From an uncultured Eggerthellaceae bacterium (lineage in GTDB: Bacteria > Actinomycetota > Coriobacteriia > Coriobacteriales > Eggerthellaceae): 15,456 nt of DNA. The notes below the pieces were generated by a model. It was not told where the DNA came from and did no database searches. It saw only the letters and a list, made by a program, of their open reading frames with translations. The DNA lies in NCBI GenBank assembly GCA_946618265.1, contig CAMOLA010000048.1, positions 1 to 15,456 on the forward strand, given 5' to 3'. Positions within the stretch are counted from its first letter, which is position 1, and each line of letters starts with the position of its first letter. Made by a program: the position numbers and the translations under genes. This document shows, piece by piece, positions 1 to 7,260 of this stretch.

Positions 1-93
1 CCGGCATTCGGGCAGGCATCGACGCCCCTCATACACCACTAAATCCGACGCAACTTGCACTTCTATCATTTTTCGCCATTAATCGAAGCACGT

Positions 94-245
94 GGCAAAA
101 ATGGCCCTGAATGTACGATTCTGCTTCGGAAATAGAGCACCGATTCTTGCATTTCGCGCCAATAACGCCAACTAGCCATGCATTTCTCTCGATTTTTGCC
201 AGCAAAAAATGGGCTTGGAAAATTCTCGGCAAAATGTACGATCGG
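94..245 (+). repeat. Two AAATGTACG-type intergenic repeat copies
   Basis: One copy at 94-120 has the form GGCAAAAATGG..TGAATGTACGATT. A second at 177-245 has TCGATTTTTGCCAG (189-202), AAAAAATGGG and AAAATGTACGATCGG (231-245). Matching words recur on the opposite strand at 2779-2874: 177-202 matches the reverse complement of 2849-2874 at 23 of 26 positions. This looks like a dispersed intergenic repeat, possibly carrying a regulator site. The function is unknown. Confidence 0.55.
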
Positions 246-280
246 TTATTCCAAATCAATTAGTCATCTCTTCCGAAATT

Positions 281-368
281 TGCCGGCGCCCGTCGCGGGA
301 GGCGTCTGCCGGCGCCCGTCGCGGGAGGCGTCTGCCGGCGCCCGTCGCGGGAGGCGTCTGCCGGCGCC
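281..368. repeat. 26-bp tandem repeat, 3.4 copies
   Basis: Three identical 26-bp units occupy 281-306, 307-332 and 333-358, followed by a 10-bp partial unit at 359-368. Each unit starts TGCCGGCGCC and ends GGGAGGCGTC. There are no spacers between units, so this is not a CRISPR array. The GC-rich unit contains the self-complementary core GCCGGC/GGCGCC. The partial unit merges with the left arm of the inverted repeat at 360-453, and a degenerate inverted copy of the unit lies at about 445-471. Confidence 0.9.
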
Positions 369-453
369 TTGAAAACGGAGCCATACATGCCATCATGCCT
401 TGGAAAACATCTGACGCATGGCGTGCGCGCGGCTCCGTTTTCAAGGCGCCGGC
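360..453. repeat. 23-bp perfect inverted repeat with 48-nt loop
   Basis: Arms at 360-382 and 431-453 are exact reverse complements. The left arm begins GCCGGCGCCTTG and ends AACGGAGCC; the right arm begins GGCTCCGTTTTC. The 48-nt interior (383-430) is unrelated. Complementarity continues imperfectly outward, because the sequence after 453 resembles an inverted tandem-repeat unit. The 94-bp structure could be a small non-autonomous inverted-repeat element or a cruciform/transcript hairpin; no transposase is nearby. No T-run follows the right arm, so it is not a standard terminator. Confidence 0.85.
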
Positions 454-810
454 GCTTCCCGCGATGGACGCCGATGCTCGGAACACCTGACTGGTGACTC
501 GAAACGGGTGCCGTTGCGGGTTGGAGTCATGCGATGCGAAATGCCGCGCAGGCGCTCAGTCCAGCTCTTGACCGCATGCCATCCCGTACAGCGCCGCAGA
601 CAGCAGGTCATTGCCCGGCAAACATGCGCAGCTGGACGCAATGCACCGCAGCATGCGAGCATTCGGACATCACACCGCGCACCGAAACGATCAGCGGACA
701 CGCTGCCATCGCGCACCATACCTCCGACAATCCGAGACAACACGCTAACCGTCCGCCGTACTCCCGACGAGCTGCATTGCGCCGCGGTCTCCAGTTTCCG
801 GCAATTCGTA

Positions 811-1776
811 TCATGACGTTGGCAAGCCAAGCTCGGATCGTAACTTGATATACTCATTCTCCCAAGAACGCGGCTTGCGAATTCTCACGCGCAGCAGTTT
901 TGCCAGCTCATACCCTACGCGCTCGGTCTCCTCGGCGCTGTACAGCACCCGCTTGTCAATTGGAAACACCCTCCACCCCAGCACGAGCAAATCGTTTCGC
1001 CGTTGCTTATCGTGACTTGCGTCTGGATGGCTTTCCTCGCCATCGTACTCTAAACCAAATTTGGCATCTGTCGAAACCAGGTCAAGACAAAAATCGCTTT
1101 GCGCTACGAGGCTAGCCATTCGACCTGCACGAACGTCGAAGTTCATTGCGTCGAACGGCAAAGCGAACCCGCCGTATTGCAAAGGCAAGCGAAACTGCAC
1201 TTGGGTTTTCGACTCCGCCGGCGAGCCCGAATTCGGAAGCACCCATGTCAGCGCCTTCCGGGCCTTGGCACATCCCCACATCCCGGGAACGGCGTCGAGA
1301 TAATCCCGGATCGCATTGGGCGTGGTGATTAGCGCGGTTCGGTCCTCTACCGAGTTCCCATCCGGCTTGTCTTTCAAGTAGTATCTCCCGCAAAGATTAG
1401 TGCCGAACTCGACAGCTTGCACAAACGAAAGATTGCTGGCCATTCGCACGAACGTCAGCTCCGGCGATGTCATATAGAGGCCTTTGCGCAGCTTGAAGAA
1501 CGATCGGGGAGGGACGTCTCCGCTGCAGACTCGACACCTAATGGAGCTCGATGGGCGACGCGCAGACCGATCAGGAACCAACACATCCACAGGCAAACCC
1601 CCATAGAGCGGGTGGGCTTCATTGAACGCCTGCAAATCCGTTGCCGTTCGTGCGCTCTTCAGCAAGGGGTTAGCAAACGTTGGAGAAGCGCCATAGCGCG
1701 TAAGGCCATCGGAGTGCAAATACGCATAACTAGCAGATCGATCGCCCACCACAATGTTTTTCGTTTCCTCACACAC
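811..1776 (-). CDS. Orphan protein with PD-(D/E)XK endonuclease-like C-terminus
   Basis: A 321-residue protein of unproven function. The start is GTG at 1776, chosen because GAGGAGGT lies about 8 nt upstream. The N-terminal 60 or so residues are polar. Residues 95-115 contain a GLYMTSPELTFVRMA segment. The C-terminal third resembles the DUF559/Vsr-like fold: FCLDLVSTDAKFGLEYDGEESH (about 229-250), then D256, R260 and GWRV (267-270). The likely metal and catalytic residues are D232, E243 and D245, with E188 possibly contributing. Proteins of this build in related bacteria are often labelled endonuclease-domain or AbiEi-like; that link is from memory. It stands alone, with repeat-rich non-coding DNA on both sides and no methylase or toxin partner. 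Chemistry and target are unknown. Confidence 0.75.
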   Translation of the reverse strand: MCEETKNIVVGDRSASYAYLHSDGLTRYGASPTFANPLLKSARTATDLQAFNEAHPLYGGLPVDVLVPDRSARRPSSSIRCRVCSGDVPPRSFFKLRKGLYMTSPELTFVRMASNLSFVQAVEFGTNLCGRYYLKDKPDGNSVEDRTALITTPNAIRDYLDAVPGMWGCAKARKALTWVLPNSGSPAESKTQVQFRLPLQYGGFALPFDAMNFDVRAGRMASLVAQSDFCLDLVSTDAKFGLEYDGEESHPDASHDKQRRNDLLVLGWRVFPIDKRVLYSAEETERVGYELAKLLRVRIRKPRSWENEYIKLRSELGLPTS

Positions 1777-2239
1777 CTTTGCCGACCTCCTCGTTCGCTA
1801 TTCTGCAAGGCCATCAGAATCAACTCAGCCCTTCCGCGCCAAGTGAAACGAAACGATTCCGCAAAGATACGACCGGGGAGCGCGGCACCGATGTCTTCAG
1901 ATGATTATTCGAACGACTCACGGAAGCGGCTTTTTGCTACGATAGCAAATCGGCAAGACGCATCTCGATAATTCAAATCTTTGGCTTCCAGAAAAAGGTT
2001 GCTATAGACTATTTGGTATATTTTTGTAGTATTCGATTACGATTCCGCAGTTCAAACCCATGTATATCGTCATTTCTCCGTCTTCCGAGAAGCGGGTATA
2101 TGCAGAAGTTTTGTCTCGAATGTGAACGGAGGGAACTGCGCGAGAACCCCGCTATGCCATTTTGAGCCGAAGATGGAAGAGCTTCCGCGAAACAGCGAGC
2201 TGAGCAAAATGCTTCGCAGGGGATCCGGCGTTCGCGCTC

Positions 2240-2625
2240 GGAACGGCGGAATGACACTTGTTCGACGGCCCCCGGCGGCTCCAAGCGAAAACCAATCCGG
2301 AAACGCAAAAGACGATTGCCCCGTAAACGCCTTCGAGTGCTTTAAGGGGATGACCGTTCGTATCCGGCCTTAGACTCAGTTGCCCTGCAAATGCTTGCAG
2401 ATGCCTGATTCGACACTCTTGGCGCACGAACCAATGTCGAGCTCGATTTCGCTTCGACGACTACAAGCTATTGATGACGCCGCTCCTGAGCCGCGCTCCA
2501 ATCCAGATGCCGTTTGCGCAATAGCCTGCGTGGCTCATAGCGAGTACCACGGAAATCTCTCTGCAGAATGCCACTGCGCCCGATATCGTCTTCAGGCCGA
2601 TCGCACACGTAATGGGCGATTCTGG
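2240..2625 (-). pseudogene. Possible decayed membrane-protein remnant
   Basis: On the minus strand, one frame from about 2625 to 2461 reads as plausible membrane-protein sequence, including GAVAFCREISVVLAMSHAGY and NGIWIGARLRSG, and ends at TAG (2461-2463). Past this stop the frame continues to a second hydrophobic stretch, ALEGVYGAIVFCVSGLVFAW followed by SRR (about 2270-2340). Two hydrophobic segments in one decaying frame could be the leftovers of a transporter or of a membrane-bound LuxR-type regulator, both common in Eggerthellaceae. I see no HTH motif and no start. It could also be chance. Confidence 0.2.
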
Positions 2626-2678
2626 GCACTGGCTTCTTTCTGTCCAAACGCCCGACGCTCCACAGTCGCATGTGGTTT

Positions 2679-2880
2679 AAATGTTTCATACATTTCGGCG
2701 CTTTTTCGCCACTGTCCGCTACGCAATGGCGAGAAACATGAGAAATGTACGGTTTCGAAAACGAAACACCTCGAATTTCCGTACATTTCAACCCATTTTT
2801 AACACACGGTCGTACATTTGGCGCGATATGTACCACGTAACATGAAACCTGGCAAAAATCGAGCGCAATGCACGACCGCG
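2679..2880. repeat. Cluster of AAATGTACG/CGTACATTT repeats
   Basis: Several related words occur within 200 bp. AAATGT-TTCAT-ACATTT is an inverted repeat at 2679-2695. AAATGTACGG (2743-2752) faces CCGTACATTT (2779-2788). CGGTCGTACATTT lies at 2807-2819, and CTGGCAAAAATCGAG starts at 2849. Read on the minus strand, 2779-2800 (AAAAATGGGTTGAAATGTAC plus GG) matches the plus-strand copy at 97-119. The cluster lies just downstream of the murT stop codon. It is either a dispersed intergenic repeat or an operator array. Confidence 0.55.
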
Positions 2881-2884
2881 CGAC

Positions 2885-4252
2885 TCAGTCGGCCCAGTAA
2901 TCGATCGGTTCGTAGCTTTTGACCAGCTCGAGGCGCAGCGCCTCGATTGTCGAGCAGTTGGCGATGACGGTGACCGGCTCGTCCATGGCGGCGATGTCCT
3001 TCACGAGCTCCGCGTAGTCGGCCTGCACGCGCATGCGCCCCTCGTCGACGCCGGCGCGCAGCAGGCGCGCGCTCATGTCATCATGGCACGGGCCGCCGAC
3101 GATGACCTTCGTCTCGGGCGCAACAAGCTTCTCCCAGCGCACGTCCTCGATCCACTCGGTGCTGATACCGTCCATGATCTCGTTGCCGAGCATGCACACG
3201 AGGTTGCGCGGCGGCGCGTCTTCCGAAACCAGCATGTTGATCAGCTGGTTGCAACCGGCCGTGTTCTTCATCAGCAAGAGCCGCGCCTGTGTGCCATCCA
3301 CGTCGAAGATTTCGAATCGATGCGCCGCGTGCGCGAAATGCGCGAGCGCTTCGGCCGCCTGCTGCTCGGGCACCCCGAGCGCGAGCAGCCCGGCCAGGGC
3401 GGCGGCGGCGTTGTACACGTCGTAGCCTGCGCGGATGTTCACGGGCAGCACGAGCTCTTCGCCATGCGCGCGCACGGTGAGCGAGCAGCTTTTCTCTCGC
3501 TTGTCCGACACGCCCACGACCGCAATATCGGCGACATGATGCGCATATCCGCAGCTCGGACACGAGAAATCGCCCAAATGGGCGAAGGTGCGGTGCGCAT
3601 ACTCCAGAGGATGGCCGCACTTGATGCATTCGACGCGTTCGTCGAAATCGGCAACGCCCTCTTCGTACGGATCGCACTCCATGCCGAACCACACGACCCT
3701 GTTGGGCACCGCATCGGCGATCGAAGCCGTCACCTGGCAGTCTGCGTCCAGCACGAGCAGCGTTTCGGGCGAACCCTTGATGGCCTCGATGATGTAGTCG
3801 CGCGCGGTCGTCCACGTGGGATAACGGTCGACTTGGTCGCGATAGAGGTTGGTGACCACGAGCACCTGCGGATGCATCGCCGGGAGAAACGTCTTGGTGG
3901 CACCCTCGTCGCTCTCGATGACCGCCCAGTCGCTCCCGCGCGTGCCGCTCAGGCTGCTATCCAGGCACAGCGTGGTGGCGATGCCCTGCTCGAGGTTGGT
4001 GCTCGACGGATCGTACGCCGCACGCCCATAGGCGTTGATGATGGCCTGCTGCACCATGTGCGTCGTGGTGGTCTTGCCGTTCGTGCCCGTGATGACGATG
4101 GTCTTGTGACCTTCGCTCAACTCGCGAATGATGTTGGGGTCGACCTTGAGCGCCAGCTTGCCCGGCATCGCGCGTGCCGTGCGCCCCATCGCGCGCATCA
4201 CCTTGTACGTCGCCTTGCAAACGGCGATCGCAGCGGTCTTCCTTATCGACAT
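2885..4252 (-). CDS. murT: MurT-like Mur ligase family protein
   Basis: A 455-residue cytoplasmic protein resembling MurT, the ligase subunit of the MurT-GatD complex that amidates the D-Glu of lipid II. The ATG at 4252 (MSIRKTAA) is preferred over an upstream GTG at 4276 because GGAAAGG precedes it and it matches the family N-terminus. Visible features: P-loop GTNGKTTTT (56-64), ESDEG (113-117), NLYRDQVDRY (135-144), a four-Cys zinc ribbon C209/C212 and C231/C234 typical of MurT, and the DUF1727-type C-terminal domain from about 315. The DG-D-T-SW motif of the family reads DGISTEW here, so S364 replaces the Asp that in S. aureus (D349) completes the GatD catalytic triad. No gatD adjoins it. 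It is the last gene of the minus-strand block, 116 bp after the hydrolase. Confidence 0.88.
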   Translation of the reverse strand: MSIRKTAAIAVCKATYKVMRAMGRTARAMPGKLALKVDPNIIRELSEGHKTIVITGTNGKTTTTHMVQQAIINAYGRAAYDPSSTNLEQGIATTLCLDSSLSGTRGSDWAVIESDEGATKTFLPAMHPQVLVVTNLYRDQVDRYPTWTTARDYIIEAIKGSPETLLVLDADCQVTASIADAVPNRVVWFGMECDPYEEGVADFDERVECIKCGHPLEYAHRTFAHLGDFSCPSCGYAHHVADIAVVGVSDKREKSCSLTVRAHGEELVLPVNIRAGYDVYNAAAALAGLLALGVPEQQAAEALAHFAHAAHRFEIFDVDGTQARLLLMKNTAGCNQLINMLVSEDAPPRNLVCMLGNEIMDGISTEWIEDVRWEKLVAPETKVIVGGPCHDDMSARLLRAGVDEGRMRVQADYAELVKDIAAMDEPVTVIANCSTIEALRLELVKSYEPIDYWAD

Positions 4253-4312
4253 GGCATTCACCTTTCCAGCGCCCACGAACCAAGTCAGTTGAAAGCAAAC
4301 GTTAACCCATGA

Positions 4313-4318
4313 AGTATA
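4313..4318 (-). promoter_or_regulatory. Possible -10 element upstream of murT
   Basis: The minus strand reads TATACT at 4318-4313, about 60 nt before the murT start. No good -35 hexamer sits 16-18 nt upstream. If real, it would let murT be transcribed separately from the rib block, after the hairpin at 4342-4372. Confidence 0.25.
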
Positions 4319-4341
4319 GCGCAGTAGCCGAGCTGCCTCGC

Positions 4342-4372
4342 ATGATACAGTACCTCAGAGGTAGTGTATCAT
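4342..4372. repeat. 31-bp near-perfect palindrome over a stop codon
   Basis: Arms 4342-4356 (ATGATACAGTACCTC) and 4358-4372 are reverse complements with one mismatch and a single-base centre. The TGA stop of the alpha/beta hydrolase (4369-4371) lies inside the right arm. In the transcript it would form a long hairpin between the hydrolase and murT. No T-run follows, so it may act as a mRNA 3'-end stabiliser or partial attenuator, or be a mobile palindromic repeat. Confidence 0.8.
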
Positions 4373-5049
4373 CGAAGGGTAACGCGCTCTTCGTAGAAAG
4401 CGCCGACGGCCTCGTTGAACGCATCGGGATTCCTCGCCGCGACGAAATGATCGCCTTCCACGAACCGCAGCTGCGCCCCGGGGATGCTGGCGGCGATGAG
4501 CCGCGTATGGCTTTCCTCGATCATGTCATCGGATCCCGCGATAACCAGGACGGGCATGTGCAGCCTGGCGAGCTCGGCGGGATCGATACGCGGTTCGTCC
4601 ATCATGAGGCGCAGCAGCTCGAGTTTCCTCTCGTCGCCTTGCTCGCAGGCAACGCGGTAGCTTTCCGCATCTTCGGCGCGCACGTCCGCCAACAGGCCCT
4701 CTGGAAACAGATTTCCCCCGTTCAGAACCATGCTCAACACCCGATTGGGATGCTTCAGCGCAAACAGGATCGCCACGTTCGCCCCATCCGAAAAACCCAT
4801 CAGATGTGCCGCCTCAATGCTGCGCTCGTCCATGAACGCGGCAAGATCGCAGACAAACTGATCGAGCGTGAAAGGCGCCGAGCCACGGGGCGACTTCCCG
4901 TGACCGCGCGTATCGACGGCTATCACGCGGAACGCCTGTTTGAAGTAGTCGATTTGGCTTGCGAAATACGTGCCGTCCTCGCCGTTGCCGTGCAGCAATA
5001 TAAGCGGCTGACCCGATCCCGCCTCGATGCTGTGCAGCTTCACGTCCAT
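4369..5049 (-). CDS. Alpha/beta-fold hydrolase
   Basis: A 226-residue soluble hydrolase; the substrate cannot be told from sequence. It has the oxyanion-hole HGNGEDG segment (20-26), DTRGHGKS (46-53), nucleophile elbow GFSDG with S87, acid IAGSDD (D174 or D175) and H201 in EGDHF, so the Ser-Asp-His triad is complete. Size and layout match the small esterase/3-oxoadipate-enol-lactonase-like group. The ATG at 5049 has GAGGTGA about 4 nt upstream. It starts 23 bp after the ribF stop, so it is probably transcribed with the rib operon, although no known flavin step needs it. Its stop codon is inside a 31-bp palindrome. Confidence 0.85.
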   Translation of the reverse strand: MDVKLHSIEAGSGQPLILLHGNGEDGTYFASQIDYFKQAFRVIAVDTRGHGKSPRGSAPFTLDQFVCDLAAFMDERSIEAAHLMGFSDGANVAILFALKHPNRVLSMVLNGGNLFPEGLLADVRAEDAESYRVACEQGDERKLELLRLMMDEPRIDPAELARLHMPVLVIAGSDDMIEESHTRLIAASIPGAQLRFVEGDHFVAARNPDAFNEAVGAFYEERVTLR

Positions 5050-5072
5050 TTCTCACCTCGGAATCGACGTTA

Positions 5073-5990
5073 TCACAGGTTGTCGCGCACCCATTGGATG
5101 TCGGCGGTCACGCAGGCGATGAGCTCCTCTGTCGAATCGAACTTGCGCATGGGGCGCAGGTGCTTCACGAACTCGACCCAAATCGGCCGGTCGACCAAGT
5201 CGCCCTCGAAATCGAGGATGTGGACTTCCATATTGGCTGTGGAGGTCGCCTCGAACGTGGGCGACACGCCCACCGACACGGCGGCTTTGAAGCGCGTGCC
5301 CGCGAGAGTCGCGTAAGCCGCGTACACGCCTTCGCCGAGCACGCGGTCGTGGGGCTTTACCAGGAGGTTGGCCGTCGCGAACCCGAATCCCGTGCCTTCG
5401 CCGCGCCCACGCCGAACCGTTTCGCGCAAGGCGTAAGGGTGGCCGAGCAGACGATTGGCCTCGTCGAGCTCGCAGGCCAACAGCAGCTTGCGGATGCGCG
5501 TCGCCGTGACCGGCGCGCCATCTGCGCTGACGAGATGATGCGAGTGAATTTGGCACCCCGTGCGCTTTCCCCATTCCTGCAAGTCGGCCACCGTCCCTGC
5601 GGCCTTCGCGCCAAACCGGAAATTCTCGCCCACGTGCAGATGCGACGGGACGCCGGCCGAAAACGCCGTGGCCAAGAACTCGTGGGGCGTGAGCGAGAAC
5701 AGCTCGGGCGTGAACGGCAGCACCACCACGTCGTCGACGCCCGACCGCGCCAGCTCGTCGATGCGGTCGGCATTACGCATGAGCTTCTTCAGCCGTTCGG
5801 GATGGAACACCTCGTCTGGATCGACGTCGAACGTAATGGCCACGGATCGTGCATCCGAGGGAGTCGTTTCGACCGCCTTCCCGATGAGGAAGCGATGCCC
5901 CACATGCAGCCCGTCGAACACGCCGAATGCGCACGACGCCCCCGCGAACACGCTCGCGTCAAACGCCCCGTCGGCACTGTATACCGCCAT
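5073..5990 (-). CDS. ribF: Bifunctional riboflavin kinase/FAD synthetase
   Basis: RibF phosphorylates riboflavin to FMN and adenylylates FMN to FAD in the cytoplasm. The N-terminal FAD synthetase (nucleotidyltransferase) domain shows FGVFDGLHVGH (22-32), TFDVDP (53-58) and TATRIRKLL (162-170). The C-terminal kinase domain shows RGRGEGTGFGFATANL (194-209, where most RibF proteins read PTAN) and NMEVHILDFEGDLV. At 305 residues it is the usual size. I chose the ATG at 5990 because GAGGAG lies 6 nt upstream. A longer frame opening at 6044 would translate the palindromic repeat (encoding SRYTFGDCPQMYSEE) and is rejected. It follows the HAD gene and precedes the alpha/beta hydrolase. Confidence 0.95.
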   Translation of the reverse strand: MAVYSADGAFDASVFAGASCAFGVFDGLHVGHRFLIGKAVETTPSDARSVAITFDVDPDEVFHPERLKKLMRNADRIDELARSGVDDVVVLPFTPELFSLTPHEFLATAFSAGVPSHLHVGENFRFGAKAAGTVADLQEWGKRTGCQIHSHHLVSADGAPVTATRIRKLLLACELDEANRLLGHPYALRETVRRGRGEGTGFGFATANLLVKPHDRVLGEGVYAAYATLAGTRFKAAVSVGVSPTFEATSTANMEVHILDFEGDLVDRPIWVEFVKHLRPMRKFDSTEELIACVTADIQWVRDNL

Positions 5991-5996
5991 ATCATG

Positions 5997-6002
5997 CTCC
6001 TC
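5997..6002 (-). promoter_or_regulatory. ribF ribosome binding site
   Basis: GAGGAG on the minus strand, 6 nt before the ATG at 5990. It fixes the ribF start and begins only 2 nt after the 31-bp palindrome ends, so a hairpin there could affect ribosome access. Confidence 0.75.
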
Positions 6003-6004
6003 AC

Positions 6005-6066
6005 TATACATTTGGGGACAGTCCCCAAATGTATAACGTGACAAAGGGGTCTGACCCTTTTGTCAC
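6005..6066. repeat. Pair of GGGGACAG/GGGGTCTG palindromic repeats
   Basis: Two adjacent palindromes sit between the HAD gene and ribF. The first, 6005-6035, has perfect 15-bp arms (TATACATTTGGGGAC) around a single A. The second, 6038-6066, has 14-bp arms (GTGACAAAGGGGTC) around a single T, with one G-T wobble. Both share the core GGGG-A/T-C-A/T-G-CCC with different outer sequence, and both resemble the repeat at 9300-9340 inside ribD. The HAD stop codon (6063-6065) lies in the second. Such cores are typical of REP-like elements moved by IS200/RAYT-type enzymes; that link is inference. Confidence 0.88.
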
Positions 6067-6731
6067 ATCGTCTGTTCGATGCGCGCAATCGCGCTTGTGA
6101 TTTCCGCAGGCGAATCCACCAATACCGTCGCACCGGCCAGCTCTTCCCGCGTGCCGTACCCGAAGAGGCAGCCGACGCTCTTCAGGTCGTGCGCGCGGGC
6201 GAGCGCGAGGTCCTTGTAGCGGTCGCCCACCGCGATGTAGGGCCCCGGGAACTCGCCGCGGATGATTTCGAAGATCTCCTCCTTGGGGATATCGTCATAT
6301 TGCTCCGCGGCGTAATACCCGCTGAACCACCGGTCCAGGTCAAACGCCTTGCGCGAAACCTCCAGGTACACCGTGCGGCAATTGCTGAGGAACACGAGCG
6401 GGTACCCCGCGTCCTTCAGCTCCTGCAGCATCTCGGGCACGCCGGGGTACAGGCGCGCCGTGCCATCCGCGATCAGCTCGTGCATGGTGTCGCCCACGAT
6501 CGCCGCCGCGTCCTTCGACACGCTCCAGGGAATCTCGGGGCACATGCGCGCCCAAGCCTCCTGCACCGTCAAGCCGATGTTGGCCGCCATGTCGGCATCC
6601 GAGAACTCGCGCGGTTGCGCCTTGCCGGCATCGACCAGCCACTGGTATCCGCGCACGAGGGCGATGCGGTAGATGTACATGCTGTCGTGCAGCGTTCCAT
6701 CGAAATCGAAAACTATTGTTGGCTTGCTCAA
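6063..6731 (-). CDS. HAD-family phosphatase in rib operon
   Basis: A 222-residue haloacid-dehalogenase hydrolase. Motif I is DFDGTLHDS (D9, D11), motif II LSN (S116), motif III K150, motif IV GDRYKDL (D170, D174). The insertion after motif I indicates an alpha-helical cap (subfamily I, like phosphoglycolate phosphatases). The start is TTG at 6731 with AAGGAA 6 nt upstream. It lies between ribH (13 bp away) and ribF, which makes it the best candidate for removing phosphate from 5-amino-6-(5-phospho-D-ribitylamino)uracil, the step before RibH that is often unassigned. That role is inferred from position; an FMN or general phosphatase is also possible. Its stop codon is embedded in a palindromic repeat. 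Confidence 0.85.
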   Translation of the reverse strand: MSKPTIVFDFDGTLHDSMYIYRIALVRGYQWLVDAGKAQPREFSDADMAANIGLTVQEAWARMCPEIPWSVSKDAAAIVGDTMHELIADGTARLYPGVPEMLQELKDAGYPLVFLSNCRTVYLEVSRKAFDLDRWFSGYYAAEQYDDIPKEEIFEIIRGEFPGPYIAVGDRYKDLALARAHDLKSVGCLFGYGTREELAGATVLVDSPAEITSAIARIEQTM

Positions 6732-6744
6732 GAACGTTCCTTAA

Positions 6745-7212
<468 letters not shown>

Positions 7213-7260
7213 GTTCCTTCTCCTATCCCTATTCCGGTCTTTGCTTCTCGTATCCGCGCC

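Larger units (their letters stand above)
1..810. other. Gene-free stretch with repeats
   Basis: I see no convincing gene here. Open frames up to about 138 codons exist on both strands, but they overlap each other, lack good ribosome binding sites and encode Arg/Ala/Cys-rich sequence typical of chance frames in GC-rich DNA. The stretch holds two AATGTACG-type repeat copies (about 94-120 and 177-245), the 26-bp tandem repeat at 281-368 and the inverted repeat at 360-453. From about 480 to 810 I see no structure at all. It lies downstream of the minus-strand gene ending at 811. Confidence 0.6.
1777..2884. other. Long intergenic region, possibly decayed
   Basis: About 1.1 kb lies between the orphan gene and murT with no intact gene. 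The open frames present (up to 140 codons) lack ribosome binding sites and recognisable motifs. A short hairpin, TTTGCTA-CGA-TAGCAAA, sits at 1933-1949. A minus-strand remnant of a membrane protein may lie at about 2240-2625. Positions 2679-2880 are packed with AAATGTACG-type repeats. The base composition is less GC-rich than in the flanking genes, consistent with old non-coding DNA. Confidence 0.55.

Noticed and set aside
281..368. CRISPR-like array from the repeated 26-bp units
   Set aside because: Units are directly adjacent with no spacers, only 3.4 copies are present, and there are no cas genes in the window.
441..857. 138-residue minus-strand frame overlapping the end of the orphan gene
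   Set aside because: It is Cys/Arg-rich low-information sequence without a ribosome binding site, and it overlaps the better-supported gene at 811-1776.
3083..4312. 409-codon plus-strand frame opposite murT
   Set aside because: It is antisense to a clear MurT coding region, is His/Arg-rich with no motifs, and is typical of GC-rich shadow frames. Similar antisense frames opposite ribF, ribD, ribBA and frdA were rejected for the same reason.
5991..6044. N-terminal extension of RibF to 6044
   Set aside because: The extra residues are the translation of a palindromic repeat. The ATG at 5990 has GAGGAG 6 nt upstream and gives the usual RibF length and N-terminus.
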